Assembly: GCA_026413225.1 (NCBI GenBank)
Contig: CM048552.1
Coordinates: 163,072,053-163,136,052 of the forward strand
Length of the DNA stretch: 64,000 bases
Source of the DNA: Otis tarda
Taxonomy: Eukaryota; Chordata; Aves; Otidiformes; Otididae
Direction: 5' to 3'
Shown here: one piece after another, positions 9,616 through 21,694 of the stretch
Numbering within the stretch: position 1 is the first letter of the stretch
Layout: each line of letters opens with the position of its first letter
Position numbers and translations under genes: made by a program
Notes under the pieces: generated by a model
The model's input: the letters and a program-made list of their open reading frames with translations, nothing else
The model's database searches: none
What the model was told of the DNA's origin: nothing

Positions 9616-12600
9616 AACTGAAATATCAAAATGTCCTAGATTATATTCCTTCCAGTTAATTATGGTTGTCGTTTTTGCAATGCAAATACGTAACTTGGTG
9701 AGCAGCTTATTAAACCTGAAGATTATGAGCTTAGAAGGTATTCTTAGAATATTGTTGCTGCAGATGATATATCTTTCCGATACATTTGTTTTAAGACTTA
9801 CTTGAACTGGAACAGATTTCTCATCTTAATGTTCAGTAAAGTTTCTTTCAGGAATTTGTCTAATGCCTGTTTCAATCAATCCTAGGTTTTAGCATCCATG
9901 CATCTTCTGGAAATGAGTTTGAAACCACAATAGAACATTTTGTATTTGCTATTTCCTTTTCCTTTTTTTTTTCTTTATTTTTCTTTTTGTTTTTTAATTA
10001 CAATTGTTACCTTATAATTTTGTATAATCTCTCTAGTTCTTACATTGTTTAAAAATAATTTCAGTTCTTTTCCAGACTGAGACTTTTAAAAGCATTTGAA
10101 GCAGAAAAGTACAAAATTTTAATGCGACTATGGTGCAAGGAGGAACAAAACACAATAGAGAAGATTTGGTGTCAGGAAGTACTATGCTGAGAAAATTTAA
10201 AGAAATTCTGATAACTCTAAACAAGGATTGTCTGCTCTAATTTAGACATCCAGACACTAGAGATCCAGGTCTGATCTACCCACTAGATGATCTTTTCATT
10301 GTCAATGGTGAGAAGTAGGTATCTCTAGTTGAGAACTTCTTTCATCCTACAGTAGATGTCTTTAGAAGTTTGATATTTCCCTGTGAGTGTTTCTCTGCAT
10401 TTGCTATCAAAAAGAAATAGACATTTCTGTTTTGTTTTTTTTTTTTTACCTTAAATAAACCCTAGCTGAGTAGGGATAGTACAGCTGTGATAGTTTTTCA
10501 ACATTTGGATGGCATTTATTTTAATCTATGCTAGACACCTAGTCCTTAAATGATATTCCTTTAGCTTCTTTGAAATCAAACAAAAACATAGATATTCAGC
10601 CAAATAACACTGAACACATGATTCAAAAAAGCAAGCCTTCAGCCTTCTAGCATGGAAGACTTTCCTCAATTTCTTTAAGGGATGGTAAGGATAAAAACAT
10701 TCTTTGCAATCTCTTCCAGCTTCTTCTCTTCACTTATCCTCTTAGGTGATAAATGATAGAATTAGTAATGCCAAGCAGAGTAGTTACTATACAGCAGCCT
10801 TTGAGGAAATGCCCTAGAAGTGTTTCATATAAACAAATTAAAAGTATCAATCCACAGAAGACTTTTGGTAGCTATGTCTCATTACGTTAACTCCAGGATC
10901 CGAGGGGAAAAAACCCACTAATATGCAATACATGGTGTTGCAAGTTTATTTTATATGCAAGACCAGATTATCTTTTCTGCTCAACTTCTGCTCAGTATTC
11001 ATTGAAATACTGTGTGGGCCAAGGAAACAACGTATCTTTTGAAGTCTTTGCTCACTATTTCAGTGCAGTGGTGGTGTGGATATCCTAGCAGTCATCTCTA
11101 AGTTCACTAGAAGAGAATAACAGAAGTTTAATGCTCTGCAGCCAGCTTTACTTTCCAGACTATCACACAGACAGCTGCACTTTTACAATACCTAATATTT
11201 TCCAACATCAGAGAGTCACAAAGGAAGTGAACAAAGTAGTAGCTCAACTTCTAATGCTTCATACAGTACCAGGGAGAAAGTAATTATTAGTTCCTAGATA
11301 TTTACTTCGTTCTTGCATAGATTACACATGTATTTCTATGGTAACTTTCCATGGAAATATGCTATTTATGCATTCATAGAAGTACATAAATTTATATTTA
11401 TATATATTTAGTCAGTTCCATTTAAGTTTTAAGACCAGTGGATTACACATACCGAAACCCTTTAGAATGGCAGTTTTATTTACATTTCTAAGTAATAACT
11501 TTGTGCTGTGAAATATCCATGTGCGATGATGCTCTTCTTTGTATTCATATCCTGATAAACAGATAGAAAAATAATCAGTTCCTTTCAGTGTTGTCACAGC
11601 TTCAGTTACTGTAATAATTTTATTTACTATTTCTGGCTCAAACTATTAACTCAAAAAAGAAAATTATTGTATCTTGCCATGTGAGGTTAGAATTTGAGCA
11701 ACAAAACCACACACCTCCTTGACCCACACTGTGTTGTATAGTAGTTAATAGCATTTTTCCCCTCTGTATGTAATATCCTCCGTTCAATACACAGTATCTT
11801 TGATAGATGAGCTAGGTAGAATTTAACTTTGAGATCCGTTAAATAAACCATGACAGACTCAACTTAATTCCTTGGACAGACAAGTAGAAATGTATATGAC
11901 TGATAATTTTATGACTTCTGCTGAGCTTTTCCACTCAGTTTTATGTGAAAATATAACATGCTCTTAATATTCAGACTTATATAAGATTGTATAATATAAA
12001 TTGAGCTTGAAAGTCCCCCAAACTAGGAAGCCAATAATTTGTCCATCATTTGAGATTTTTGGCTCTTGGTCCAATTTCACTGTCCTTTCCACTTCAGAAT
12101 TCTGAACTTAGTTTTTAAGACTGTTAATGGACAAATTTCATATACTATCCAGACAGGGATCTGATTATGATTTCTGTAAAGAACTTTTACCATGCCAAAT
12201 TGGAAGGTGTCAGGAACAGCTGGAATTTATGCTTTAATTTGTTCAACGGTTTAGAAAAAAAAAAAAAAAGACAAAAAAGTGTGAGAGAAATTATTCCTTT
12301 TTTTTTTTTTTTCAGCTATTCAAAATTACATGAAACTGAGAACAAAAGTATATCTGAGAATTAGCTATTAGAAATATGGAATTCTATCTTTATGGAATAC
12401 CAATGTTTAATGTAAACTAATTTAACAAAATGCAGACCTAAAAATATATATTTTCCCAAGCTGAACTTTCCTCAAAGAATTTGTTATTACAATGAGTCTT
12501 TGATCCAACATCTGAAGCATTAAGGTTGAAGGGGAGGGATGGGGAGGTGGGGCATTTACAGAAAAAAAACCAAAAGATACTTACTCTGGAAAATTAGTTG

Positions 12601-15149
12601 AGAATACAGTGTTGTCCAAAAGGATAAATGTAACAAATTCAGAGGTTTGGGGTTTTTTTAGATGTTATTCAAGGTCTTCATTATAGTGTTAATAAAGACT
12701 ATGCCCCAAAAGAGTTGGAGTTGTTTAATTTAAACCTTTTAAAGGTTTTTGTTATCTATTTTGAAAGTTTTCATGTTTAAATATATTAGTTCAGAAATTT
12801 CAATTTTAGTAATTGTTCCAGAACACAGTTTCTCATCCTTCCACAGATACTAAGAAGGAAAAGGAAGTTTCTGCAGGGGGAAAGATAAATCAGAAACACT
12901 ACAAAGGAAATAAATCAGAAAAAAAAAAGTTCATATTTCAATGATTTGATTAATCTCTTTAAAAAAATAAAAACAAACCTTCCACTCCCTTTACCTTGGG
13001 ACAATCCCTTGCAGCTGTCCTAGATCTACTACTGTTTCTTCTCTCTGTCTCCCAGCTTTTAAGGCTGCCACTGTTAGTTCATCAGGTCCCTTCCTCCCTT
13101 TTCTGTTGTTGTATGTGGCAGTGACCACATAAACCCATATGTTGTTAGTCAGAAATCATACAATCCATGTGTAACTAGAAAAATTTTGAGCTTTACAGCA
13201 CTGCCAAGCCAGAGGTATTTTCTGCTGTTATTTGCTAATTGTTTAATTTCCTTGTTTAGATGTTTCCTTTAAGCCCTAAAAAAAAATCAGCAATATTCAT
13301 TTTACAAAATATATAAATACATTTAGAGCAAAGTTCTGGAAAAATCCCGCATCATTTCCCAGAAATAATTTAAGTCAATTAAAACTATCCCTTACTGTGC
13401 ACTGTGTTAATTATTACAAGAAAAATAACAGGGTAAAATCCTTAAAGTAAGGGAAAGATCACCAGCTCAGTTCTGTGTTGGGTCAGGATGCAGAGTAAAA
13501 AAAAATAATCCAGATAAGTGGAGACCTAGCTGTTCATAAATCCTGCAGGGACATAATATTCACTGGAGGCAGACCTTGAGAGAAAGGTTAAACAGAAGGT
13601 AACAACTTGAAGAACTGGATTACACAGGACACAATCAAATTGTAGACACATCTGTTGTAGGCAGTTGATTTATGATAATTTATGCTCTTAATATTTTGTA
13701 AATATGTCTGGAAGCAAAACAATGGATACATAATAATATACTTAAAAATAAATAAATTAATCTGGGAAGGTGATTTGGGAATTCAGGAATGCAGACTGTT
13801 CTCAGGTTTTTTTGGGCAACCAGCCATTGCTACTTTCTGTAGCATTTCCAGGTAATGGGATTTTTGGACGTACATGAATGAGGTATGAGCACTAAGTATG
13901 CAATATATAAATTACCATTCTTGGACAACAGGATTCCAATCCATCTGGGTTTTTTTTTTGCTATTGCTGTTCCTAGCATCTCTGTAATATGTAACTATAT
14001 GTGTGTGTGTATATTTATATTTTATATATATATTTTATTTTCAAAATAAAAGAAAAAATAATAGTTGATGATGCAACAGAAAATTTTCAAATACCAATTC
14101 ATTATTATTCTATAATGGAGGAAGTGCCTACCAATGCATATTTTATGATCTTGCACATTTATTCTATTATTCAGAAATGCTGATGTTATATTCCAGATAA
14201 AATATAACTCTTCCTATTTCGCACCCTAATTTAGGAGATATTTGAATTCACCTTGCAAAATGCATTAACATTCTGACTTGGAGGTACGGGTCAAATGTAA
14301 ATTACCTAGCAATTATGAGTGAGAGTCCAGAAAGTGCCAGCTTAAAGTGCCTGGAGACTATTTTTTATTGACCTCATTAGGAATATTTTAAATGAATGCA
14401 TAAACATGAAGGAAAAAAAAAAAAAGGAAAAGCTTTTTATTTTAAGTTTTCAATCAATAAGTAGTTTTGATAAAGTCTTGGTCAGAAACATAGAAAAAGA
14501 AGAAACTTTTGAAAACTATATCACTTGATAACATGAGAAAACAGAAAACAGAAATACCAAATATTTTAAATATAATTTTCAGTGATAAAACATAATTAAT
14601 TCCTAATCTTACACAGTGACCATAAATGGGAGTGTAAAAGCATAAGTCTCATTCCAAAATTAGCAAGAGGAGAGTTATACAGATATAGGCTTATTTATTA
14701 GAGTTATGGCATTTAAATTTTATACTTCTATATATACTGTGAGACACCTGCTTTCCATTTTTTACACTATTAGCAGCTATTTCCAGCTAAAGAGTTCCTT
14801 GCTTTGCCTTATGTTGCCTTTTCTTTCCCTTGCCCTGTCTCTTGCCTTCTGTTTTGCCTTTTTCCCTGAAGTCCTATTAATTATTTTGTATTTGTATTTT
14901 TATTTTTCTGGTACTGAACTATCAAATTCAGTAATTTCGGTAACGTCTCAAATAATTAATGGGAAAATACTGATTTTTTTTTTTTTTGAGCCAAAATAGG
15001 TTTGGGGCAGAGATCTTGGGACAGCAATTGAGTTTCTGAACTCAAATAAATGAAAAATGATTTTTTTTTAATAGTCATCAAAACCAATATAAAATAAGAT
15101 TAAGACAACTTCCGTTGTGATTGTTTTGCTTTTTTTTTGTATCATGTGA
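9616..15149. other. AT-rich unique DNA, no gene seen
   Basis: About 5.5 kb with many A and T homopolymers and short open frames only (longest 97 codons, hydrophobic by composition and without a domain). A short TG/TA tract lies at about 13999-14035. A pyrimidine-rich, less AT-rich patch at about 12980-13130 has no identity I can support. No CR1 or LTR was recognised. Confidence 0.55.
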
Positions 15150-15154
15150 GCAGT

Positions 15155-16301
15155 TGTCATAGCTCAGCCCCGATCGGGACCAGACTACGCAGTCTCTCTC
15201 TCACTCCCCCTACCCTCCGAGAGAATAGGAGGAGATGATATAAGAAAAATGGCTCAAGGTTTGAGATAAGGACGGGGAGAAATCCTTAAAGTTACCGTTA
15301 CGGGCAAAACAGACTTGACTTGGGGAAAAGTATTCATTTATTTCTAAAACTAGCAGGAGAATGAGACAGGGAACAAGATAACCTCCCCCCACCCCTCCCT
15401 CTTCCCGGGCTTAACATTATCTCTACTACCTCCCCTCCCGAGCGGCACAGGGAGGGAAAAAAGGGAATGGGGGTTGCGGTCAGTTCAACACGCTTTGTTT
15501 TACGCCGCTGTGTCATTGTCAGGGGAAGAACTCCTCGCATTCCTCCTCTGCTCCAGCGTGGGGTCCCTCCCACAGGCCACAGTCCTTTGTGAAACTGCTC
15601 CGGTGTGGGTCATCTCTTCCACGGGGTGCAGTCCCTCTAGAACAGCTGTCCCAGCGGGCCCTCCACGGGCCACAGCCTCCTTCAGGCCTCCACCTGCTCC
15701 GGTGTGGGGTCCTCCACGGGCTGTAGGTGGATCTCTGCCCCTCCGTGGACCTCCATGGGCTGCAGGGGGACAACCCGCTCCAGCATGGTCTTCACCAAGA
15801 GCTGCAGAGGAGTCTTGGCCAGGAGCCGCATTACTCCTCCCCCTCCTTCTTCACTGACCTTGGCGTCTGCAGCCGTTCCTCACAACAGGCTGGCAGACGC
15901 CTCTCAGGATCCTTTTTACATCTTATTCACTTCAACTGCTCATCTCCTCTCCACTTCTTGCAGCCGGACTGGGCCGATTCAGGCCCAGTCGGCTGCCTGG
16001 CAAGAGGCCAGAGGGTGAGGCCTGCAAGGCCCATGAGGCCTGCGCCTCCCTCTCTGTGCCTCTGCCCCAGCTCAGCTTCTTCACATCTTCTCTTCTTTTT
16101 TTTTTTTCTGTTTTCCCCTTCTTAAATTCATTATCGCAGAGGCGTTATCACGGGACATTCTGCTACCAATCGGCTCAGCCTTGGCTGGCAGCAGGTCCAC
16201 CCGAGGCCTGGCCAAGTCCACTGAACAAAGGGGAGCAACTTCTAGCAGTTTCCTACAGAAGCTACCACCTTAGGCCCCCCCTCACTAACAAAACCAGAAC
16301 A
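15155..16301 (-). mobile_element. Solo LTR, family A, full length
   Basis: A 1147-bp LTR in reverse orientation, from TGTCATAGCTCAGCC to AAAACCAGAACA. The flanks GCAGT (15150-15154) and GCAAT (16302-16306) form a 5-bp target duplication with one mismatch. Read on the minus strand, the TATA-like box has changed to AATTTAAG (16121-16128), while AATAAA is retained (15337-15342). A poly(A)-type run lies just after the TATA position. The centre consists of degenerate blocks containing CCATGGAGG-like and GTGGGA motifs. The frames of 84-132 codons on both strands are not conserved between LTR copies and are not genes. A 5-bp duplication fits several ERV classes better than alpharetroviruses, which make 6 bp. 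Confidence 0.9.
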
Positions 16302-16306
16302 GCAAT

Positions 16307-16870
16307 AAAAATAATAATAGGAAATATCTGAGCTGTAAGGGAAATATGATTGTCCTTACCTCATTCTTATCTCACCTGTTACCAACTTCTGACTTATTTG
16401 GCTTTCACTTTTAAGAATGGGCTAGGACAAGTTATAGAAACCCCAACAGCTAATAAAAGTCCCCTTACAATAGAAACCTGTGGAAGGCACAACTGGGGAG
16501 TCAGTGAATAAACTGAATAAATAATACAAAATCAGTGATTGAACAGGAGTTAGAGATCACCGAAACCATGAACTAAGTAGATCTTTGGTCCAATTTAGCA
16601 TGGCTGTATTACTGTTTGAATGTGACTTTTGATCAGAGTTTTCAGTAGAAACTGTATCTTACCTGAATCTAACATTCCTAGGTAGACTTCCTCTTCTTTC
16701 CACATAAACATCTTTCTAGTGTTGCAAACTGTGACTAGGAGGATTCTGTTATAGTCTGTAAGGTCTGTGATAATATTAACAAAATAACATTATTTGTAAA
16801 TGTACGTTTGCAAACGATGTCTCAGAAGTAGCATGGTTCTATTTTGTTGACTAGGTTCTTAATATAGTAC
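16307..16870. other. Unique spacer, nothing recognised
   Basis: About 560 bp between the full-length LTR and the old CR1. No open frame with a domain and no repeat family recognised. Confidence 0.6.
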
Positions 16871-17406
16871 CAAAGAATTAAGGGATATCTCTGGATCAGC
16901 TGCCCTTGTTCTTATGGGTGATTTTAGCTTCCTACATATCGACTGGGAGTATCATACAGTGTACACAAATCGGTCCAGGAAATTACTGAAGCATGTTGAA
17001 GGTAACTTTTTGGTGCAGGTGCTACAGGAGACAATTAGGAAAGGTCCCCTCCTAGATATGTGTTTCATAAACAGAGAAAGATTCATAGGTGATGTGACTA
17101 TTGGTGACTATCCTGGTCGCAGTAAACATGAAAGTAGTTGAGTTTCAAATCACTGGCAATGGGAGGATAACTGCTAGCAAAACTTTGACCCTGTCTATAG
17201 AAGAGCAGAATTCAAGCCGCTGAAGGAGCTAGCTAGTAAGATTTCATGGGAATCTACTTTTGAAGGTATTGGGGTGCATGAATGCTAGTCATTTTTTAAA
17301 AATACATCTCTTAAGAATGCAGAAGCAGGCAACTCTGAAGTGTCAGACGTCAAGCAAGCAGGGCAGAAGACTGGCTTGACTTAGCAGGGATTTTCTTCTA
17401 GAACTT
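16871..17406 (+). pseudogene. Old CR1 LINE, block 1: ORF2 endonuclease remnant
   Basis: First of three blocks of one plus-strand CR1. At 16914-17141 the frame reads MGDFSFLHIDWEYHTVYTNR and continues to NRERFIGDVTIGDYPGRSKHE. This is the C-terminal half of the CR1 apurinic-type endonuclease, where functional copies have GDFN and SDHE motifs; here GDFS and SKHE show decay of conserved positions. The frame ends in a stop at 17139-17141, after which further CR1 text follows to TTCTTCTAGAACTT. The block stops at 17406, where a minus-strand CR1 was inserted, and resumes at 18099. The element belongs to an older CR1 group than the nested copies. Confidence 0.85.
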
Positions 17407-18098
17407 GGAATCATAGTATCATAGAACCATAGAATGGTTTGAGTTGGATGGGACCTTAAAGATCAGCTAGTTCCAACCCCTCTGTCCTGTGCAGGGACAC
17501 CTTGCACTAGAACAGGTCACTCAAAGCCCCATCCAGCCTGGCCTTGAACACTTCCAGGGATGGGACATCCACGACTTCTCTGGGTAACCTGTTCCAGTGC
17601 CTCACCACCCTTAAAGTAAATAATTTCTTCCTTATGTCTAATCTAAATCTACCCTCTTCCAGTTTGAAGGCATTATCCTTTGTTCTGTCACTACATCCCC
17701 TGATAAAAAGTCTTCTCCTGCTTTCTTGTAGGCCCCTTTAGTTATTGGAAGGCTGCTGTAAGGTCTCCCTGGAGCCTCCTCTTCTCCAGGCTGGACAGCT
17801 CAAAGTCTCTCAGGTGCTCCAGGCCTCTGATCATCTTCATGGCCCTCCTCTGGACCTGTTCCAACAAGTCTATGTCCTTCTTATTCTGGGGGCTCTAGAG
17901 CTGGATGCTGTACTCCAGGTTGGGTCTCACCAGAGTGGAACAGAGGGGGAGAATCACCTCCCTTGACCTATGGGCTACACTTCTTTTGATGCAGCCCGGG
18001 ATGTGTCTGACTTTCTGGGATGCAAGAGCACATTGCTGGCTCATGCTGAGCTTCTCATCCATCAACACTCCCAAGTCCTTCTCCTCAGGACTACTCTC
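17407..18098 (-). mobile_element. CR1 LINE nested in the old CR1 (first insertion)
   Basis: A minus-strand CR1 with its 3' octamer end at the left (ATCATAGTATCATAGAACC) and its 5' truncation at the right (CAGGACTACTCTC), interrupting the old plus-strand CR1. AACTT is found on both sides (17402-17406 and 18099-18103) and may be a target duplication or insertion-site microhomology; CR1 usually leaves little or none. The ORF2 C-terminal region is decayed. The host element reads continuously when this block is removed, which proves the order of insertion. Confidence 0.9.
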
Positions 18099-18510
18099 AA
18101 CTTAGGTGGAAAAGGAAAGTCTATGGACTTTGGAAGTAAGGACAGGTGATATGGGACAACTACAGAGATGGAGTTCATCACTGTAAGGAGAAAATTAGTG
18201 CGGTCAAAGCTCAATTAGATTTCAAGCTGGCCAGAAGTGTGAAGGACAACAAAAGGTCTTTTTAAAATATATTAACAGCAAAAAGGAGGATCAGAGATAA
18301 TATTGGTCTGTTACTTGATGAGGTTGATCACCTTACAAATAGGAACACAGACAAAGAGGAGACGCTTAATGCCTTCATCTCTAATACCAATGATGGGTCC
18401 TGGGACCCCCGGAGCCCTGTGTTGGAAGACCGTGACTTGGGAGATGATAAACTACCAGCTGACTCTGAACTTGTTTGAGACTTGCTGCTGCAGCTGGATG
18501 TGCATAAATC
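18099..18510 (+). pseudogene. Old CR1 LINE, block 2: linker between endonuclease and RT
   Basis: Continuation of the old CR1 (ACTTAGGTGGAAAAGGAAAG through GCTGCAGCTGGATG). It corresponds to the region between endonuclease and reverse transcriptase: the RRKWK-like basic stretch, the GREKISAAKAQ-type segment and the TD(E/D)GS-like segment. It carries several stops and small indels. It ends at AAATC, immediately before the octamer end of the second nested CR1. Confidence 0.85.
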
Positions 18511-18605
18511 ATAGAATCATAGAATCATAGAATGGTTAGGGTTGGAAGGGACCTTCAAAAGACATCTAGTCCAACCCCCCTGCAAGGAACAGGGACATCT
18601 CCAAC

Positions 18606-20059
18606 TAGATCAGGTTGCTCAAAGCCTCATCCAGCCTGGCCTTGAACGTTTCCAGGGATGGGGCATCCACCACCTTTCTGGGCAACCTGTTCCAGTGTTC
18701 TATAACTCGCATTGTAAAAAATTTTTTCCTAATTTCCAATCTAAATCTTCACCCCTCCATTTTAAAACCATTACCCCTCGTCCTATTGCAACAGGCCCTA
18801 CTAAACAGCCTTTCCCCATCTTTCTTGTAGGCCCCCTTGAGGTAGACCGCTATCAGGTCTCCCCGGAGCCTTCTCTTCTCCAGGCTGAACAGCCCCAATT
18901 CTCTCAGCCTGTCCTCATAAGAGAGGTGCTCCAGCCCTCTTATCATCTTCGTGGCCCTCCTCTGGACCTTCTCCAACTGCTCCATGTCCTTCTTGTGTTG
19001 GGGACTCCAGAACTGGACAGAGTACTCCAGGTGGGGTCTCACCAGGGCAGAGTAGAGGGGGAGAATCACCTCCCTCGACCTGCTGGCCAAGCTCCTCTTG
19101 ATGCAGCCCAGGATGCGGTTGGCCTTCTGGGCCGCAAGGGCGCATTGCTGGCTCATGTTGAGCTTCTCGTCCACCAGCACTCCCAAGTCCTTCTCCTCAG
19201 GGCTGCTCTCAATCCATTCTCTGCCCAGCCTGTATTTGTGCCTGGGATTGCCATGACCCAGGTGCAGGACCTTGCACTTGGCCTGGTTGATCTTCATGAG
19301 GTTGGCACGGGCCCACCTCTCCAGCCTGTCAAGGTCCCTCTGGATGGCATCCCTCTCTTCCAGTGTGTCAACGGCACCACACAACTTGGTGTCATCAGCG
19401 AACTAGCTGAGGGTACACTCTATCCCACTGTCCATGTCGCCGACAAAGATGTTGAACAGGGCCGGGCCCAACACGGACCCCTGAGGGACGCCACTCGTGA
19501 CCGGTTTCCACATGGACATTGAGCCGTTGACCACCACTCTCTGAGTGCGGCCATCCAGCCAACTCCTTATCCACCGAGTAGTCCGTCCATCAAACCCATG
19601 TCTCTCTAGTTTAGAGAGAAGGATGTCATGCAGGACAGTGTCAAAAGCTTTGCACAAGTCCAGGTAGATGATATCCGTTGCTCGTCCCTTGTCCACTGAT
19701 GCTGTCACGCTGTCATAGAAGGCCACCAAATTGGTCAGGCACGATCTGCCCTTGGTGAAGCCATGTTGGCTGTCACCAACCACCTCCTTGCTCTCCATGT
19801 GCCTTAGCATGGTTTCCAGGAGAATCTGCTCCATGACCTTGCCAGGCACAGAGGTGAGGCTGACCGGCCTGTAGTTGCCTGGGTCTTCCTTATTCCCCTT
19901 TTTAGAAATGGGGGTTATGTTCCCTCTCTTCCAGTCATCGGGGACCTCACCAGACCGCCACGACTTCTCAAATACGATAGCCAGTGGCTTGGCAGCTTCA
20001 TCCGCCAGTTCCCTCAGGACCCGTGGATGGATCTCATCAGGTCCCATGGACTTGTGCAC
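18606..20059 (-). pseudogene. CR1 ORF2 (reverse transcriptase), two stop codons
   Basis: The reverse-strand frame starts in [16 protein letters not shown] and runs through the reverse transcriptase: [28 protein letters not shown], motif [12 protein letters not shown], motif [16 protein letters not shown]. It meets TAG at 19403-19405, one codon before the FADD catalytic motif C; the copy at 27.4 kb has lysine AAG there. The same frame continues at 19402 through [11 protein letters not shown] to [14 protein letters not shown] and FKMEG, and meets TGA at 18749-18751. After it, 47 more codons remain open to the normal end at DEALSNLI and TAG. A 6-bp in-frame deletion removes two residues from the AVSQYLKG segment. 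Not functional. Confidence 0.9.
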
Positions 20060-20116
20060 CTTTAGGTTCCTCAGATGATCCCGAACCTTCTCTTCGAGTA
20101 CAATGGGTGGTTCTTC

Positions 20117-20158
20117 ACCCTCGCAGTCCCTGCTTGCACCCTCGCAGTCCCTGCTTGC
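20117..20158. repeat. 21-bp tandem duplication at the 5' edge of a CR1
   Basis: Two perfect copies of a 21-bp unit (core CTCGCAGTCCCTGCTTGC) lie head to tail immediately inside the 5' truncation point of the nested CR1. The copy at 27.4-29.0 kb is truncated before this point and cannot be compared. Confidence 0.9.
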
Positions 20159-20165
20159 ACCATCT

Positions 20166-21694
20166 ATCTATGGGGCCTGATGGGATTCATCCCAGGGTAC
20201 CAAAAGATGTCATTGCAGGACCTCTCTCCACTATTTTTTAATGGTCTGGGGAGTCTGGATAGGTCCCAGTTGACTGGCAACTGGCAAATGTTGTTCCAAT
20301 TTTCAGGAACAGTAAGAAGGAAGAACCTGGTAATAACAGGCCTATAAATTTAACTTCAGTGCCTGGTAAAATTATGGAGAAGGTTATTCTGGGAATTACT
20401 GAAAAACACTTGAGAGACAATTAAGTCATTGGTCATAGCCAGCACAGGTTCACAAGACTAAACTCCCGTTTAACCAACTTACTTTACTTTTATGACAAGG
20501 TTATCATCTAGTTGACCAAGGGAAGCCAGTAGATGTTTCTTTTATTTTTATTTTAGCAAAGCTAAAATAGCAAAGTAGCAAAGCTACCACTTTCACACTA
20601 TCCTCCTGGATAAAATGTCCAGCATACAGCTAGACAAGTTTACAATATGTAGGGTGAGCAATTGGCTGATGAGTTGAGCTCAAAGGGTTATAGTAAATGT
20701 AGTGACATCAGGCTGGTAGCCAGTTGCCAGTTGAGTTCCCCAGGGCTCAATTTTAGGGCTAATTCTCTTCAATGTTTTTGTAAATGATCTGGATGCAGGA
20801 ATCAAATGTACTTCAAGGAAGCTTGAAAATTATACTAAACTAGGAGGGGCTGTGGACTCTCTTGAAGGTAGAGAGGCCTTACAGAGTGATCTGGATAGAC
20901 TAGAGAGGTGGGCAATCATCAATCGTATGAAATTTAACAACAGCAAGTGCCAAATTCTCCACTTGGGATGGGGTAATCCTGCTCATAGGTACAAATTGAG
21001 GGATAAGTGGTTGGAGAATAGCCTCACTGAAGGACATCTGGATTTTTGAGTTGATGACAAGTTGAATATGAGTCAACAGTGTGCCCTGACAGCCAAAAGG
21101 ACCAACAATGTCCTGGGGTGCATCAAGCACAGCATAGCTAGCCAGTCAAGGGAGATGATTAACCCACTCTACACTGCACTGGTGTGGCCCCACCTCAAGT
21201 ACAGTGTGCAGTTTTGGACACCTCAATACAAGAAGGATATCAAACTATTAGAGTGTGTCCAGAGGATGGCAACCAAATGGTAAAAGGTCTCGAGGTAAGG
21301 CTTATGAGACACAGTTGAGGTCACTTGTTTTGTTCAGTTTGGAGAAGAGAAAGTTGAATGGTGACCTCATTGCAGTCCACTACTTCCTCAAGGGGGGCAG
21401 TGGAGAGGGAGGTGCTGATCTCCTCTTTCTGGTGACCAGCAATAGGACATGAAGAACTGGAATTAAGCTGCATCAGGGGAAGTTCTAGGAAAAGATTCTT
21501 CATTGAGAGGGTGATTTGTCACTGGAACAGACTCCTCAGGTCATGGCACCTAGCTTGTCAGAGTTCAAGGAGTGTCTGGATGATGCTCTTAGTCATATGG
21601 TTTAGTTTTAGGTAGTCCAGGGAGGAGCAGATAATTGGACTTGATGATCCTTGCGGGTTCCTTCCAACTCAAGATATTATACGATTCTATGATT
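20166..21694 (+). pseudogene. Old CR1 LINE, block 3: RT remnant and 3' end
   Basis: Final block of the old CR1, from ATCTATGGGGCCTGATGGG to the 3' end ACGATTCTATGATT. It carries decayed reverse transcriptase (GPDGIHPRV, then SVPGKIMEK-like, then MSSIQLDK-like), and at about 20820-21290 the C-terminal region ([50 protein letters not shown]). Many stops and frameshifts. A small local duplication (AGCAAAGC repeated) lies at about 20555-20590 in the region of motif A. The 3' UTR and a degenerate terminal octamer pair are present, so this is the true 3' end. Confidence 0.87.

Larger units (their letters stand above)
18511..20165 (-). mobile_element. CR1 LINE nested in the old CR1 (second insertion)
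   Basis: A 1.65-kb minus-strand CR1. Its 3' end is at the left with two and a half copies of the ATTCTATG octamer (reverse complement, 18511-18532) and its 5' truncation is near 20165. It splits the old CR1 between TGCATAAATC and ATCTATGGGG, which are contiguous in the intact element. It carries the reverse transcriptase and C-terminal part of ORF2. A 21-bp direct tandem duplication lies at its 5' end (20117-20158). It is closely related to the copy at 27.4-29.0 kb. Confidence 0.92.

Noticed and set aside
16914..17141. Possible host endonuclease exon
   Set aside because: The peptide matches the CR1 ORF2 endonuclease region, and the sequence continues into further CR1 text on both nested junctions.
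18542..19522. 326-codon open frame on the plus strand
   Set aside because: It is the antisense of CR1 ORF2. The same kind of frame appears at 27633-28643 because the CR1 coding strand there is minus. No independent domain; conserved only because the LINE sequence is.
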